Shown here one piece after another: positions 26,321-34,401 of a stretch of DNA of 64,000 bases. The position numbers were made by a program, and so were the translations under genes. The stretch spans positions 310,001-374,000 of the forward strand of contig JAGYIT010000017.1 of the NCBI GenBank assembly GCA_018402445.1, read 5' to 3'. A model generated the notes under the pieces. The model was not told the DNA's origin. It saw only the letters and a list, made by a program, of their open reading frames with translations, and searched no databases. This stretch comes from Akkermansiaceae bacterium (GTDB taxonomy: Bacteria > Verrucomicrobiota > Verrucomicrobiia > Verrucomicrobiales > Akkermansiaceae). Numbering within the stretch: position 1 is the stretch's first letter; the number at the start of each line of letters is the position of its first letter.

Positions 26321-26836
26321 GATGCGGTTTCCTTGAGTTTGGAGTCGATGCAGACGTGGAGGAGTTCGCGGATGCGGAGCAGGGTCATCTTCATGGCGCT
26401 TTCGCTTTTTCCGCAGTCCGTGGCGAGTTTTCCCAGGGGCGTGGCATCGTGGTAGCGGCGCTTGACCAGGGCGCGGTGTTCGTCGCTCAACCCGCTGAGG
26501 CAATCGCGCAGCGCGAGCTTCCGCTCGTTCTCATCCGCATGGCTTTGCCCCTCTTCTTCGGCGATCAGGGCGATCAGTTCCTCGCCGAGCAGGCTGGGCC
26601 CGCGCTTGCGGTCGCGGAGGAAGGCCATGGCCTGGAAATACGCGCATTTCCTGGCCCACGCGCCGAAATCCGTGCCGGGTGTGAAGGTATCCATCCGCCG
26701 CCACATCACGAGGTTCGTTTCCTGCAAAACGTCACGCGCGTCGTGGACGTTGCCCAGCAGCGTCACGAGGTAACCGAAGAGGCGGTTCTGCCAATCGGTG
26801 AGATCGCTGATGAATGGCGGGGTCGGGTTCGGGCAT
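26317..26836 (-). CDS. ECF RNA polymerase sigma factor, Rhodopirellula/Verrucomicrobium type
   Basis: Extracytoplasmic-function sigma factor. Region 2 reads LFGYLVTLLGNVHDARDVLQ, ETNLVMWRRMDTF and FGAWARKCAYFQAMAFLRDR; region 4 reads LSGLSDEHRALVKRRYHDAT and KLATDCGKSESAMKMTLLRI. No ATG, GTG or TTG lies in frame directly before the conserved part. ATG 26836 is followed by MPEPDP in another frame; one C fewer in the run at 26819-26822 would give MPEPDPPFISDLTDWQNRLF, a natural start. The longer in-frame start at 26937 is unlikely because it would lie beyond the terminator at 26868-26907. So the gene probably carries a one-base indel or a sequence error. Confidence 0.8.
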
Positions 26837-26867
26837 GGGTGGGATGGAAATTGGGGGATGGAGGATG

Positions 26868-26907
26868 AAAAAATCCCCGGGGAAAGCTGCGAAGCCTTCA
26901 CCGGGGA
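26868..26907 (-). terminator. Terminator after the PEP-CTERM fragment
   Basis: Stem TCCCCGG (26874-26880) with CCGGGGA (26901-26907), followed on the minus strand by six T. The loop contains a secondary stem AAGGCTTCGCAGCTT. It ends the PEP-CTERM transcription unit just before the sigma factor gene. Confidence 0.75.
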
Positions 26908-26948
26908 GAAAGTATCTCTGGCAAACCGCCAAATCAATCGCCGGGCGA

Positions 26949-27118
26949 TCAGCGGCGGCGGCGCAGGAGGGCAAGGAGGCCGAGGCTGCCGAGGACGGCT
27001 GCGGTGGGTTCGGGGATGTTCACGACCTCGAAGGATTGCACGGCTGTGCTACCACCGTTGGCTGCAAATCCGACGTGCGTCATTCCCCCACTGAGTGATG
27101 TGGTCGTTACTAATACCA
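26949..27118 (-). pseudogene. 3' fragment of a PEP-CTERM gene, cut by a REP-type element
   Basis: The minus strand encodes MVLVTTTSLSGGMTHVGFAA, then VQSFEVVNIPEPTAAVLGSL and a helix ending ALLRRRR, which is the complete C-terminus of a PEP-CTERM protein with its own terminator. The reading frame is broken off exactly at the repeat that begins at 27122. On the other side of the transposase element no matching 5' part was found, so the front of the gene has been lost. Confidence 0.75.
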
Positions 27119-27136
27119 TTCGGGTCAGGTTCCTCA

Positions 27137-28129
27137 TCACAACATTTTTTCGATTCTCCTGAGCGCCTTCAGGTTCTCCGGCTTCTTTCTGAAATCTCCC
27201 ATCAAACGGCTCAGCGCGCTCGGGTGGCCCATGGCCAGACGTTCCACAAGCCACCGGTTGCTGACGCTGGTGTGCTTCCGCAGTAACACCGCGACGAGGA
27301 CTTTGTGGGGATCTCCTTTGCGCAGTTTCAGCAGACTCTTCTCATCGGGTGGTAAATTTTGGGCGTCCAACGCCCGCTTGGCCAAGGCTTCAGCCTCTGC
27401 TTCATCGTGTGAGCGCGCGACCTGATCACATCCCGGTTTCTTCTTCGTGCCTTTGGAGACAAACTCCCGCAGCTTGTCCACAAACGACGATTCACCGAAA
27501 TACCAGCCTCGCCTCAACGCCTTCATTGCCTCCTCATCCACTTTCCCCCCGTCATTGGCCGCGCGCTTCTCCAACCACTCCACGTAGGCCCGACACCCCC
27601 GGCCGTCCTTTGACAACTCGAACGCATCAAGCACCCGCTCCCGGACCAGCCATCCGGCACCTTTACCTCGCGCGTAATCCGCGAGACTGCTCCATTTGTA
27701 GGAAACAAGCTTTCCGCGTTTCCCGCCTGCCAGTTTGGCGCGCGCGGGATTGAGATGGATATAATCGGCCGCGATGCGGAAATAATACGGGCTGTCAGAC
27801 GCCGCGCTGACCGGTACCGATTTGTAACGGCCTTGGAATACATGCCCGCGCCGCGCGCGCCGCGCGTTCCAGCCCTGGCTGAAGGTCCCAAGAAGGTATT
27901 TCATCCCCGTCGCCAGATTGGGTTCCGGAGTTTCGAGCAAGAGATGGAAGTGATTGTTCATCAAAACCCAAGCGTGCACCCGCCACCCGTAGCTCCCGCA
28001 AACCTGCCCGAGCCGGAACAGGAAACCCTTGCAATCCCCGTCATTCTCAAAAATCACCTTTCCTCCGTCCCCACGTGCCATCACATGGTAAATCGCTCCG
28101 GGATACTGATGTCTCAACGCTCTAGGCAT
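27137..28129 (-). CDS. REP-associated tyrosine transposase (IS200/Y1-type HUH enzyme)
   Basis: A 330-residue protein of the transposase_17/Y1 family that nicks single-stranded DNA. The N-terminus MPRALRHQYPGAIYHVMARG and the metal-binding HUH motif in VLMNNHFHLLLETPEPNLA are clear, followed by GTFSQGWNARRARRGHVFQG and RYKSVPVSAASDSPYYFRIA. The nucleophilic tyrosine is not certain; the place where related enzymes often have Tyr reads GTFSQGW. The C-terminal part (about residues 180-330) is an extra DnaA-like/helical region typical of the long subgroup. Start ATG 28129 is preferred over the one six codons upstream. Confidence 0.9.
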   Translation of the reverse strand: MPRALRHQYPGAIYHVMARGDGGKVIFENDGDCKGFLFRLGQVCGSYGWRVHAWVLMNNHFHLLLETPEPNLATGMKYLLGTFSQGWNARRARRGHVFQGRYKSVPVSAASDSPYYFRIAADYIHLNPARAKLAGGKRGKLVSYKWSSLADYARGKGAGWLVRERVLDAFELSKDGRGCRAYVEWLEKRAANDGGKVDEEAMKALRRGWYFGESSFVDKLREFVSKGTKKKPGCDQVARSHDEAEAEALAKRALDAQNLPPDEKSLLKLRKGDPHKVLVAVLLRKHTSVSNRWLVERLAMGHPSALSRLMGDFRKKPENLKALRRIEKML

Positions 28130-28165
28130 GGGTTCGTGATATCCCAAATCTCAAACATCACAACA

Positions 28166-28225
28166 AAATGTTGCGATGAGGAACCTGACCCCAAAAGCAA
28201 ATGTTGCGATGAGGAACCTGACCCC
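28166..28225. repeat. Two direct copies of the 27-bp REP-type sequence
   Basis: Copies at 28166-28192 and 28199-28225 are identical and are separated by AAAAGC; the same sequence in opposite orientation with one mismatch is at 27122-27147. They flank the tyrosine transposase gene. Confidence 0.9.
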
Positions 28226-28418
28226 AAAAGCCCCATAAGTGCCTTTTGAGTGCGGTGAGAATCACCGCTTTTGTATCCTTGGGCGGGATATAGCTTTGGT
28301 TTGGAAAGTTCGAGAGCCTCCCGCCAAAACGGCTCGCTGGTGAACAAAAGCGGCGAAGGATCGCACGCACTCAAAATGTCTGGGGTCGGGTGTCGCATTT
28401 CAGCAATCCCCACCTCGC
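28226..28418. other. Intergenic stretch beyond the REP copies
   Basis: No certain gene. On the minus strand about 60 codons (28413-28230) stay open with segments such as LFTSEPFWREALELSKPKLY, which could be a leftover of another gene, but no family is recognised. The sequence does not continue the truncated PEP-CTERM gene. Confidence 0.35.
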
Positions 28419-28574
28419 TCAGAACGGGCGGCGGATGAACCTAGGGCGGAGACAAAGCAACCCAGTAAACGGATGGATGACCCGAACACCCGCGTAGGTC
28501 TGGTCGTGGTTGAGGTCTTCGGAATGGACGGTGTGGCAGCCGGGTTTGAAGGCGGCGGCGGGGATTGCGGGAGC
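28419..28574 (-). pseudogene. 3' remnant of a PIN-domain (VapC-type) toxin gene
   Basis: On the minus strand an open stretch without a start reads KPGCHTVHSEDLNHDQTYAG then VRVIHPFTG. This matches the C-terminal end of PIN-domain toxins, where SEDL.HGQ...GV.V.NPF is the usual pattern with the last acidic residues of the RNase site. A TGA precedes it and no N-terminal part exists in the 60 bases before the next gene. So it is a fragment of a former toxin-antitoxin module. Confidence 0.45.
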
Positions 28575-28633
28575 CAATGACAAACGGATTGCTCACTGGG
28601 GCGGGAGTCCTATCCCCAGCACGAGCACGGTCC

Positions 28634-31600
28634 TTAATCCCGCTTGAACACCGTGAGGGTGGACTTCCAGCCGACGGGATTTTTCGGGCCAAAGCCACCG
28701 GATTCGACGAAGAGGTAATCGATTCCGTCGATGGTTTTCGGTGTCATCTTAAGCGCGGCGCGCTGGTTGATATCCATCAGGGTGTCGCCGGACCAGAGCA
28801 GCAGCGGGGAGTCGGAGCCTCCGTCGGCGGTGAGGTTCAGGGATTGGAAGGAGGGGCGGCCGGCGTTGACCTTTTTCCCGGCGGGTTGGAACTCATCGAT
28901 GGATTTCACGACATCGCCGAGCGTCCACTTGCCGGGGATGGCGGGGTTGGCGACGAACTTGCCGTCGTAGAAGTAAGGCGGGTTTTCCGGGACGTCGTCG
29001 CCGACGGGTGCGGGGTCGTGGCGGCTCTGCCATTCTGCGTTCAGGAGCGGGGTGTAGAGCGCGGACTTGCGCAGGACGGCTTCGTCGAGCGGCGGGAGTT
29101 TCCGTTCCTCCAGCCACAGGCTGAAGATGCCCTGCGGGACGGGCGGCATCTGGACGATGGCGCGGTCGCCGTAGCGGAGGAAGGTGATCGCGGAGATGGT
29201 CACCGGGCCTTTGGCGAAGTCTTCGGTGAAATCCTTGGTGATCCATGCGCCGCGGATCGTGTTGCCGGCGCGGCGGCCGAGGCCTTCCTTGCTTTCCGCA
29301 AGGTCTTTGCCGTTCAGGTAAAGCTTGAAGCCGTCCCCCGCGCCGACGCCTTGGCCGCGATCGACGCGGAGGCGGTAAATGTGGCCGGGCTTGAGGGCGG
29401 GCAGTTCGAATTTTTGCGCGACGAGCAGGACTTCGTTTTCCCAGAGGGTTTTCGGCTTGCCGGTCCAGAAATTGTCATCGCGGGTGCTGCCGCGGTGGTT
29501 GGTGTCGAGCTTGCCCTGAAATTGGCCGATGGGCATCGGGCCGGTTTTCCAACCGGCCTTGGCGGGATCGAAACCGGGCGCGTACCAGTTTTCCATGCCT
29601 GCAGGGATGGTGACGGGGCGGTAGCGCCAAGGCGATTTGTCGTAGGCCTGTTTCTCGGCGGGATCGAAGGAGTGGTAGTGCCACGTGGCTTCGGAGAGCT
29701 TGCCGAACTCGTTCCAATCGTAGTCGTGGACGCCGATTTTCTGATAGAGGCTGATCAGTCCGTCGAGGGAGTTCGTGACGACGCCGTTCTGGTTGGGTTT
29801 TTCGAGCTCGCTGAAAAGCCTGTGCCGGTTCTCGGCGATGTATTGGTAGATCAGCTTCTCGCGGATGATGGGCTTGATGGTTTCCTGGAGCTTGGGCCCG
29901 AAGCTATCGGTGTTCGCCGCGAGGAAGACCTTGTCATGCGGGAGCGGCTCATCCGGGTGCTGTTTCCTCGCGAGCTCGAAGAGGACGTCGTAGCCACCGG
30001 GGATGCTGGCGAGGGTTTCTGCAAGGACATCGATGGTCTGCTGGCGATGGCCCGCCATGTTCTGGCCGCCCTGCCAAGTACTAGGCCCCTGGTAGTCGGC
30101 GTAGCTCATGCCGAGCGCCTTGAGGGCGACATCGCGGACGGCGGGGGTGGCCTTGGGGAGATTGCCGCGGAGCACGTAAAGCGGCCCCATGGTGGTGCTT
30201 TGGCGCGGGGTTTTCTGGACGAATTCGCCGAAGGCGGGCAGCGCCTTCGCATGGCAGCGTTCATCGATGGCGATCAGGGCGAGGGCGGCGAGCGCGCCGT
30301 TCTGGAGCCATTGCTCGGGGTGGGCGAGGTAGGAAATGAGCAGATCCGCGTGGGGCACGATCATGTCCACGCTGCCTTTCCCGACGATGGCGAGGCAGGC
30401 ATCCTTCACGAACCATGATTCGGCGTCGTCTTTGAGCCGCTCGACGGCATAGGCGAACATGCGCTGGGAAAATTCATCCTCGGGTTTCATGACCTGGACG
30501 GAGGCGCGCAGGCCGGCGTAGCGGACGCGGGGATCGGGGTGGCGGGCGAATTCCTCGAGGAGATGCAGGCGCGGCTTGGGCCCGGGTTTCGGGAACATGT
30601 AATCGGCGGTCAGGCCGGTGGCCATGTTGGCGATCATGTTGCGGATCAGGAACTGCGGATGGCGGATGTGCAGCCGGAAATCGTCGTCGCTGAGTTCCTT
30701 CGCGTTCAGCCCGATGATGAACGGCTTGGCGGAGTGCTTGGTCAGGATTTCACCGGAGAGATCGAGGGTTTTCCCGTCCTTGTCGGGGACGGATTCCATG
30801 GAGACGAAGATATCGTCGGCCTCGGTGCCCCATGGGCGCGCGGGGAGCGGGTGGGTTTTGCAAAATTTCGTGGGCGGTGCGCCGGTGATGCGCAGGGTTT
30901 CGCGCGGGAAGGTGTAGGCCCAGGGGAAGAGGGAGCCCCATTCCTCCTTGTCATAACCCGCGCCGCCGAGGATGCCGAAGGATCCGTCGAAGCGGCGGGA
31001 GAGATCGTAGTGCCACTTGCGGTGATCCATGAACTCGCGGTGCTGGAGGCGGTTTTTCTCCGCGAGCAACTGCATGGAGCCGCTGCGCCAGATCTCGCCG
31101 ATGCCGCCGCCGGTGTGGCCGTGGAGCATGAAGGTGGTGGTGTAGAAACTGGTCTTGGCGGAGTTATCGCGCGCCCTCGCGTAGATCGATTTCTCGCCTT
31201 CGGGCGTGAGCAAGGCGGCGGCGGCCATGGTGAAGGCGAGGTTGCCGTGCTTGCCGTTGTCCACGAAGGAGGTTTCCGGGCGGTCGTCGCCGTAGGGGTT
31301 GATGCCGCGCCCGGCGTAGCGGAAGAAATGGACGAGGGTGCGGTTGAGCAGGCTTTCATCGACTTCCACGCCGCACTGTTTCGCGAGCAGGAGGAAAGTG
31401 ACCACGGCGGTTCCCCCGGCATTGAGATGGCCGTTGCCGTAGCCGAGATGGGTGACGCCGCCCCGGCCGGCCCAGCCATCCAAGTATTCGCCTTTTTTCG
31501 CGGCCGCGACCCAGCTTTCGATGACCGGGAGGGCGACGGGATCGCCGGTGCGGAGGTAGTATTCGCAGAGCGCGAGTCCGCCGAAGCCGAGGTGCCAGGC

Positions 31601-32224
31601 GTAGCCGCTAGTCTTTTTCGGATCGAGCGAGTGCACCCATGCCTTGACGGGCGCGAGGTCTTTTTCCTCCCCGGTGGATAGCAGGAAAAGCATGCCCGCG
31701 CTGGCGAAGCCCTTGTTCGATTCGGGCTTGGAAATGTAATCGGCGAAGCCGCGCACGATTTTATCCGACTTCGGGCAATCGAGCGGCCAGGTCTTGCTGT
31801 AAGCGCCGATTACGGGGATTTTCACCTCCACCGGCGCCGCCTCGCCCTTGATCGCGAATTTCAGGATACCGTCGGTCGCCTCGGCGGCTTCGAGGATCTG
31901 TCCGAGCTGGATGCGCGGATCGATGTCCTTGAGCGTCTGCCCGTTGATCGACTCGATGACCTGGTCTTTTTTCAAACCCGCCGCCTCGGCGGGAGAACCC
32001 GGCTCGATGGTGCCGGCCACCATGGTGAAGGCGGGTTGGTGCAGCTCCATCGCCATGCCCACCGGCCCGAAACGCTCGATCGTGTTCACCGTTTTTTCGG
32101 GAGCCGGGGCGGTGGAGAAAAGGGTGGGCTCCTTGTAAAAGGCGGTGGGGGCTTGCTGGGCGCCCGCCATGCCGAGCGGGAAAAGCGCGGAGGTGAGGAT
32201 CAGTAGTCGGGTTGGATTTCTCAT
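28634..32224 (-). CDS. Large secreted PDZ-domain protein (DUF6288-like)
   Basis: A 1196-residue exported protein starting with signal peptide MRNPTRLLILTSALFPLGMA. A PDZ domain follows at about residues 60-140 (FTMVAGTIEPGSPAEAAGLK, DQVIESINGQTLKDIDPRIQ). The middle contains repeats of alpha-hairpin type resembling a terpenoid-cyclase toroid (GWAGRGGVTHLGYGNGHLNA, GRGINPYGDDRPETSFVDNG) and HEAT-like segments (DPRVRYAGLRASVQVMKPED). The last third is beta-rich (NHRGSTRDDNFWTGKPKTLW, YRLRVDRGQGVGAGDGFKLY). The architecture corresponds, as far as I recall, to DUF6288 proteins of Planctomycetes and Verrucomicrobia; no activity is known to me. Its long antisense reading frame is not considered a gene. 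Confidence 0.82.
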   Translation of the reverse strand: MRNPTRLLILTSALFPLGMAGAQQAPTAFYKEPTLFSTAPAPEKTVNTIERFGPVGMAMELHQPAFTMVAGTIEPGSPAEAAGLKKDQVIESINGQTLKDIDPRIQLGQILEAAEATDGILKFAIKGEAAPVEVKIPVIGAYSKTWPLDCPKSDKIVRGFADYISKPESNKGFASAGMLFLLSTGEEKDLAPVKAWVHSLDPKKTSGYAWHLGFGGLALCEYYLRTGDPVALPVIESWVAAAKKGEYLDGWAGRGGVTHLGYGNGHLNAGGTAVVTFLLLAKQCGVEVDESLLNRTLVHFFRYAGRGINPYGDDRPETSFVDNGKHGNLAFTMAAAALLTPEGEKSIYARARDNSAKTSFYTTTFMLHGHTGGGIGEIWRSGSMQLLAEKNRLQHREFMDHRKWHYDLSRRFDGSFGILGGAGYDKEEWGSLFPWAYTFPRETLRITGAPPTKFCKTHPLPARPWGTEADDIFVSMESVPDKDGKTLDLSGEILTKHSAKPFIIGLNAKELSDDDFRLHIRHPQFLIRNMIANMATGLTADYMFPKPGPKPRLHLLEEFARHPDPRVRYAGLRASVQVMKPEDEFSQRMFAYAVERLKDDAESWFVKDACLAIVGKGSVDMIVPHADLLISYLAHPEQWLQNGALAALALIAIDERCHAKALPAFGEFVQKTPRQSTTMGPLYVLRGNLPKATPAVRDVALKALGMSYADYQGPSTWQGGQNMAGHRQQTIDVLAETLASIPGGYDVLFELARKQHPDEPLPHDKVFLAANTDSFGPKLQETIKPIIREKLIYQYIAENRHRLFSELEKPNQNGVVTNSLDGLISLYQKIGVHDYDWNEFGKLSEATWHYHSFDPAEKQAYDKSPWRYRPVTIPAGMENWYAPGFDPAKAGWKTGPMPIGQFQGKLDTNHRGSTRDDNFWTGKPKTLWENEVLLVAQKFELPALKPGHIYRLRVDRGQGVGAGDGFKLYLNGKDLAESKEGLGRRAGNTIRGAWITKDFTEDFAKGPVTISAITFLRYGDRAIVQMPPVPQGIFSLWLEERKLPPLDEAVLRKSALYTPLLNAEWQSRHDPAPVGDDVPENPPYFYDGKFVANPAIPGKWTLGDVVKSIDEFQPAGKKVNAGRPSFQSLNLTADGGSDSPLLLWSGDTLMDINQRAALKMTPKTIDGIDYLFVESGGFGPKNPVGWKSTLTVFKRD

Positions 32225-32326
32225 GAAGGTTAAGATTCGAAAACGATACACCCGCTTTGCCGAGAGATATTTCTATCTTATTGCGACAATAAAACGCGGT
32301 TATGCGTTGCGCTTCGATTCTCACTC

Positions 32327-33130
32327 CTATTCGTTTACCGGCTCCTCCGCCCACTGCGGGCGCAGGCGCAGGATCACCTTCGTGCCGAGTTGGGGGAGGG
32401 AATCGGGCTTGATCCGCCAGGAGAGCGAGCTGTTCTCCTGGCCGTGGATTTCGGAGAGGGAGAACACTTCGTCGCCGAAGGTGGCGATGGAGATCACGTG
32501 TCCGCTCATGTCGGCGATGTATTTCCTGTCCTCGCCCTCGCCGTGGAACTGGGAGCCGGTGAACAGCAGGGTGTCGGGGAACTTGTCCGCCTCTCCGGAG
32601 GCTTCGCGCAGGCCGGACGGGTCTTCGGAAGGCGCAATGAAATCGCTGACCGGGCGCTCCACCGGCTTCTCGCCCTCTTTTGTGAAAACGAGGGAGACCT
32701 TCACCGGCTGTCCGCGCGGCGGGAGGTGCGCCCAGCGGGTGCCTTCTTCGTCGAGGGGCTTCCTCATGGCGGGGTTCCCGGCCTGGGCGCCGATCAGCAG
32801 CAGGGCGGCGTGGATGTGGCTGGGCTTCGCTTCGACCATGATCACGGATTCGTGCTCCTTGCTGTCTTTCCCGCAGGCGATGAGCTCCAGGAAACCCTCC
32901 TCAAGGCAGACCACGGCCTCGACATCCACCCGGCGATCCTTGGCATCGATGCTGATGTGGGGGAAAATCGCGCGGATCTTCTCGGCGAGAGCCTTATCCT
33001 GTCCTCCGTCGGGAGCTTTCTCTTCCGCAGCAAGCGTCGGAAGGCAGAAGGCCGCTAGAATGGGACAAAGCGCCGCGCCGCACCACCATATCCCGCCTTT
33101 TGATTTGCCCGTGATTCCCCTCTTGCGCAT
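32327..33130 (-). CDS. Secreted YdjY-domain protein
   Basis: A 267-residue exported protein starting at ATG 33130 (MRKRGITGKSKGGIWWCGAA), with a hydrophobic signal region CGAALCPILAAFCLPTLA. The YdjY domain is seen in KDRRVDVEAVVCLEEGFLEL, CGKDSKEHESVIMVEAKPSH and IHAALLLIGAQAGNPAMRKP. The family is found in Planctomycetes, Verrucomicrobia and some Proteobacteria, often near redox proteins, but its biochemical role is unknown. It is divergent from the first X gene, 209 bases apart. Confidence 0.82.
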   Translation of the reverse strand: MRKRGITGKSKGGIWWCGAALCPILAAFCLPTLAAEEKAPDGGQDKALAEKIRAIFPHISIDAKDRRVDVEAVVCLEEGFLELIACGKDSKEHESVIMVEAKPSHIHAALLLIGAQAGNPAMRKPLDEEGTRWAHLPPRGQPVKVSLVFTKEGEKPVERPVSDFIAPSEDPSGLREASGEADKFPDTLLFTGSQFHGEGEDRKYIADMSGHVISIATFGDEVFSLSEIHGQENSSLSWRIKPDSLPQLGTKVILRLRPQWAEEPVNE

Positions 33131-33339
33131 CTCAGAAGCTTGTCGCGGCTCCGACCCGTTGCAACAGGCAATTCGGGGTTTTCCCGGACTTCCGCCCCGT
33201 GGATGAGGATTTCCGCGCCGCATGGGCCGGGGAATTCCTTTTCCGGTGCCGCGAGCAACGTCCTCTCTGCGCGGCGCTTCGCCCTCATCTCTTTCCGCTG
33301 GCTTTTCCCCGGCGTGGTGTGATGTTGCCCTTGAGATAC

Positions 33340-34026
33340 ATGAAACGATATGCCCTCCAGCTCCTTGCCCTCGTTTTCCTGTCCTCCATGGCGCCCGCCC
33401 AGCAGGCGCCGAACCGCACCTGCCGCGTCCTTTTCCTGAACCGCCCCGCCGATGCACCGATTACAATGCACCTTTTCGACGGGAAAGCCTCGCGCGAGGT
33501 CGATCTGCCAGGCATGAACCTGTCTATGGTCTATGATCTGCCGCCGGGGACACTTTCCCTCGCCCTGCTGCCCTCGCCTTTGGGCGATCCGGAGCAACTC
33601 CCCCCCGGCGCTCCCTCCGCCACAGTATCCAAAACCGCCTCCGACATCTACCTGCTGGTGATGACCGATCCGGCCAACAAGGTGGCGCCGGTGCGCCTCC
33701 AGGTCGTCGATGTCGTCGCGGCGAATCTGCGGCGCGGACAGACCCTTTGGTTCAACCTCACGGAACTCACCATCGGCGGCCAGCTCGGCTCCGAGCGGCT
33801 TGTCGTCAAACCGGCCTCGCGCGCCCTGATGAACGCGCCCCGCAGCGATGGCGGCGATTACCCCGTGAGCATGGCCTACCGCATGGAGGGCAAGGAGCAC
33901 ACCTACCCGATCTGCGAAACCCGCTGGATTCACGATCCCCGCGCCCGCAACCTCGGCTTCATCACCGCCAAGGACGGCAAACGCACCCCGCGCGTCCTGG
34001 TTTTCCCGGACTTCCGCGCGGATTGA
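33340..34026 (+). CDS. Secreted protein X1, first member of the X family
   Basis: A 228-residue exported protein (signal peptide MKRYALQLLALVFLSSMAPA; an ATG at 33322 would add six residues). I do not recognise a named family. The protein shares marks with the products at 39402 and 44501 and with the fragment at 40150: TCR..F..(R/K)PAD.P near the N-terminus, GQTLWFNLTELTIGGQLG in the middle, CETRWIHDPRARNLGFI and RVLVFPDFRAD at the end. The fold is probably all-beta. It lies directly upstream of the giant pseudopilin-like gene Y1, an arrangement repeated in this region, so X and Y proteins probably work together at the cell surface. Confidence 0.7.
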   Translation: MKRYALQLLALVFLSSMAPAQQAPNRTCRVLFLNRPADAPITMHLFDGKASREVDLPGMNLSMVYDLPPGTLSLALLPSPLGDPEQLPPGAPSATVSKTASDIYLLVMTDPANKVAPVRLQVVDVVAANLRRGQTLWFNLTELTIGGQLGSERLVVKPASRALMNAPRSDGGDYPVSMAYRMEGKEHTYPICETRWIHDPRARNLGFITAKDGKRTPRVLVFPDFRAD

Positions 34027-34230
34027 CCGACGTATCGAAAGAGGTTTGCGCCCTGAAAGCCGGCACCATCTCGACGCAAAAGGGAGTTTGAATGACGTAA
34101 ATAGAATAACAAATGGATTTGTGGACTTGCCTTCACGGCGTTATCTTTACGAAGTAAATACGCAGCGATGAATAAATTCCGGAAAATCCAACTTATCGAG
34201 AAAGCCCCGAGACCCAAGCGGAGGCGAAGC

Positions 34231-34401
34231 GGTTTCGCGCTTGTCGCCACACTTTCGCTGATGGTGCTGCTGGCGATCCTCGCGGTGGGTCTTTTGAGCC
34301 TGTCGGCGGTCACCCTGCGCAGCTCCGGCCAGGGAGCTGCCCAGGCAGAGGCACGTGCCAACGCCCGCATGGCGTTGATGGTCGCCATCGGCGAGTTGCA
34401 G
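34231..34401 (+). repeat. Near-identical 171-bp segment shared by Y1 and Y2
   Basis: Codons GFALVATL to AIGELQ of Y1. The same segment of Y2 (40511-40681) differs at only 6 of 171 positions, all silent. Outside this segment the two genes differ strongly in DNA and protein sequence. Confidence 0.92.

Larger units (their letters stand above)
27122..28225 (-). mobile_element. REP-associated tyrosine transposase unit with inverted terminal repeats
   Basis: The unit is bounded on the left by GGGTCAGGTTCCTCATCACA followed by ACATTT (27122-27147). On the right lie two copies of the reverse complement, AAATGTTGCGATGAGGAACC then TGACCCC (28166-28192 and 28199-28225, 33-bp spacing). Left and right match over 26 bases with one difference. 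The transposase stop codon lies inside the left repeat. Such flanking inverted REP sequences are the expected substrates of RAYT enzymes. Confidence 0.8.

Noticed and set aside
26317..26937. Longer sigma factor starting at 26937
   Set aside because: The extension would run through the terminator hairpin at 26868-26907 and has non-protein-like composition.
28166..28225. Possible CRISPR-like direct repeats
   Set aside because: Only two copies with a 6-base gap, plus an inverted copy at the other end of the transposase; no spacers and no cas genes.
28565..30418. 617-codon plus-strand reading frame
   Set aside because: Antisense to the large PDZ protein, whose minus-strand translation has a signal peptide and domains; a GC-rich codon bias commonly opens the opposite frame.
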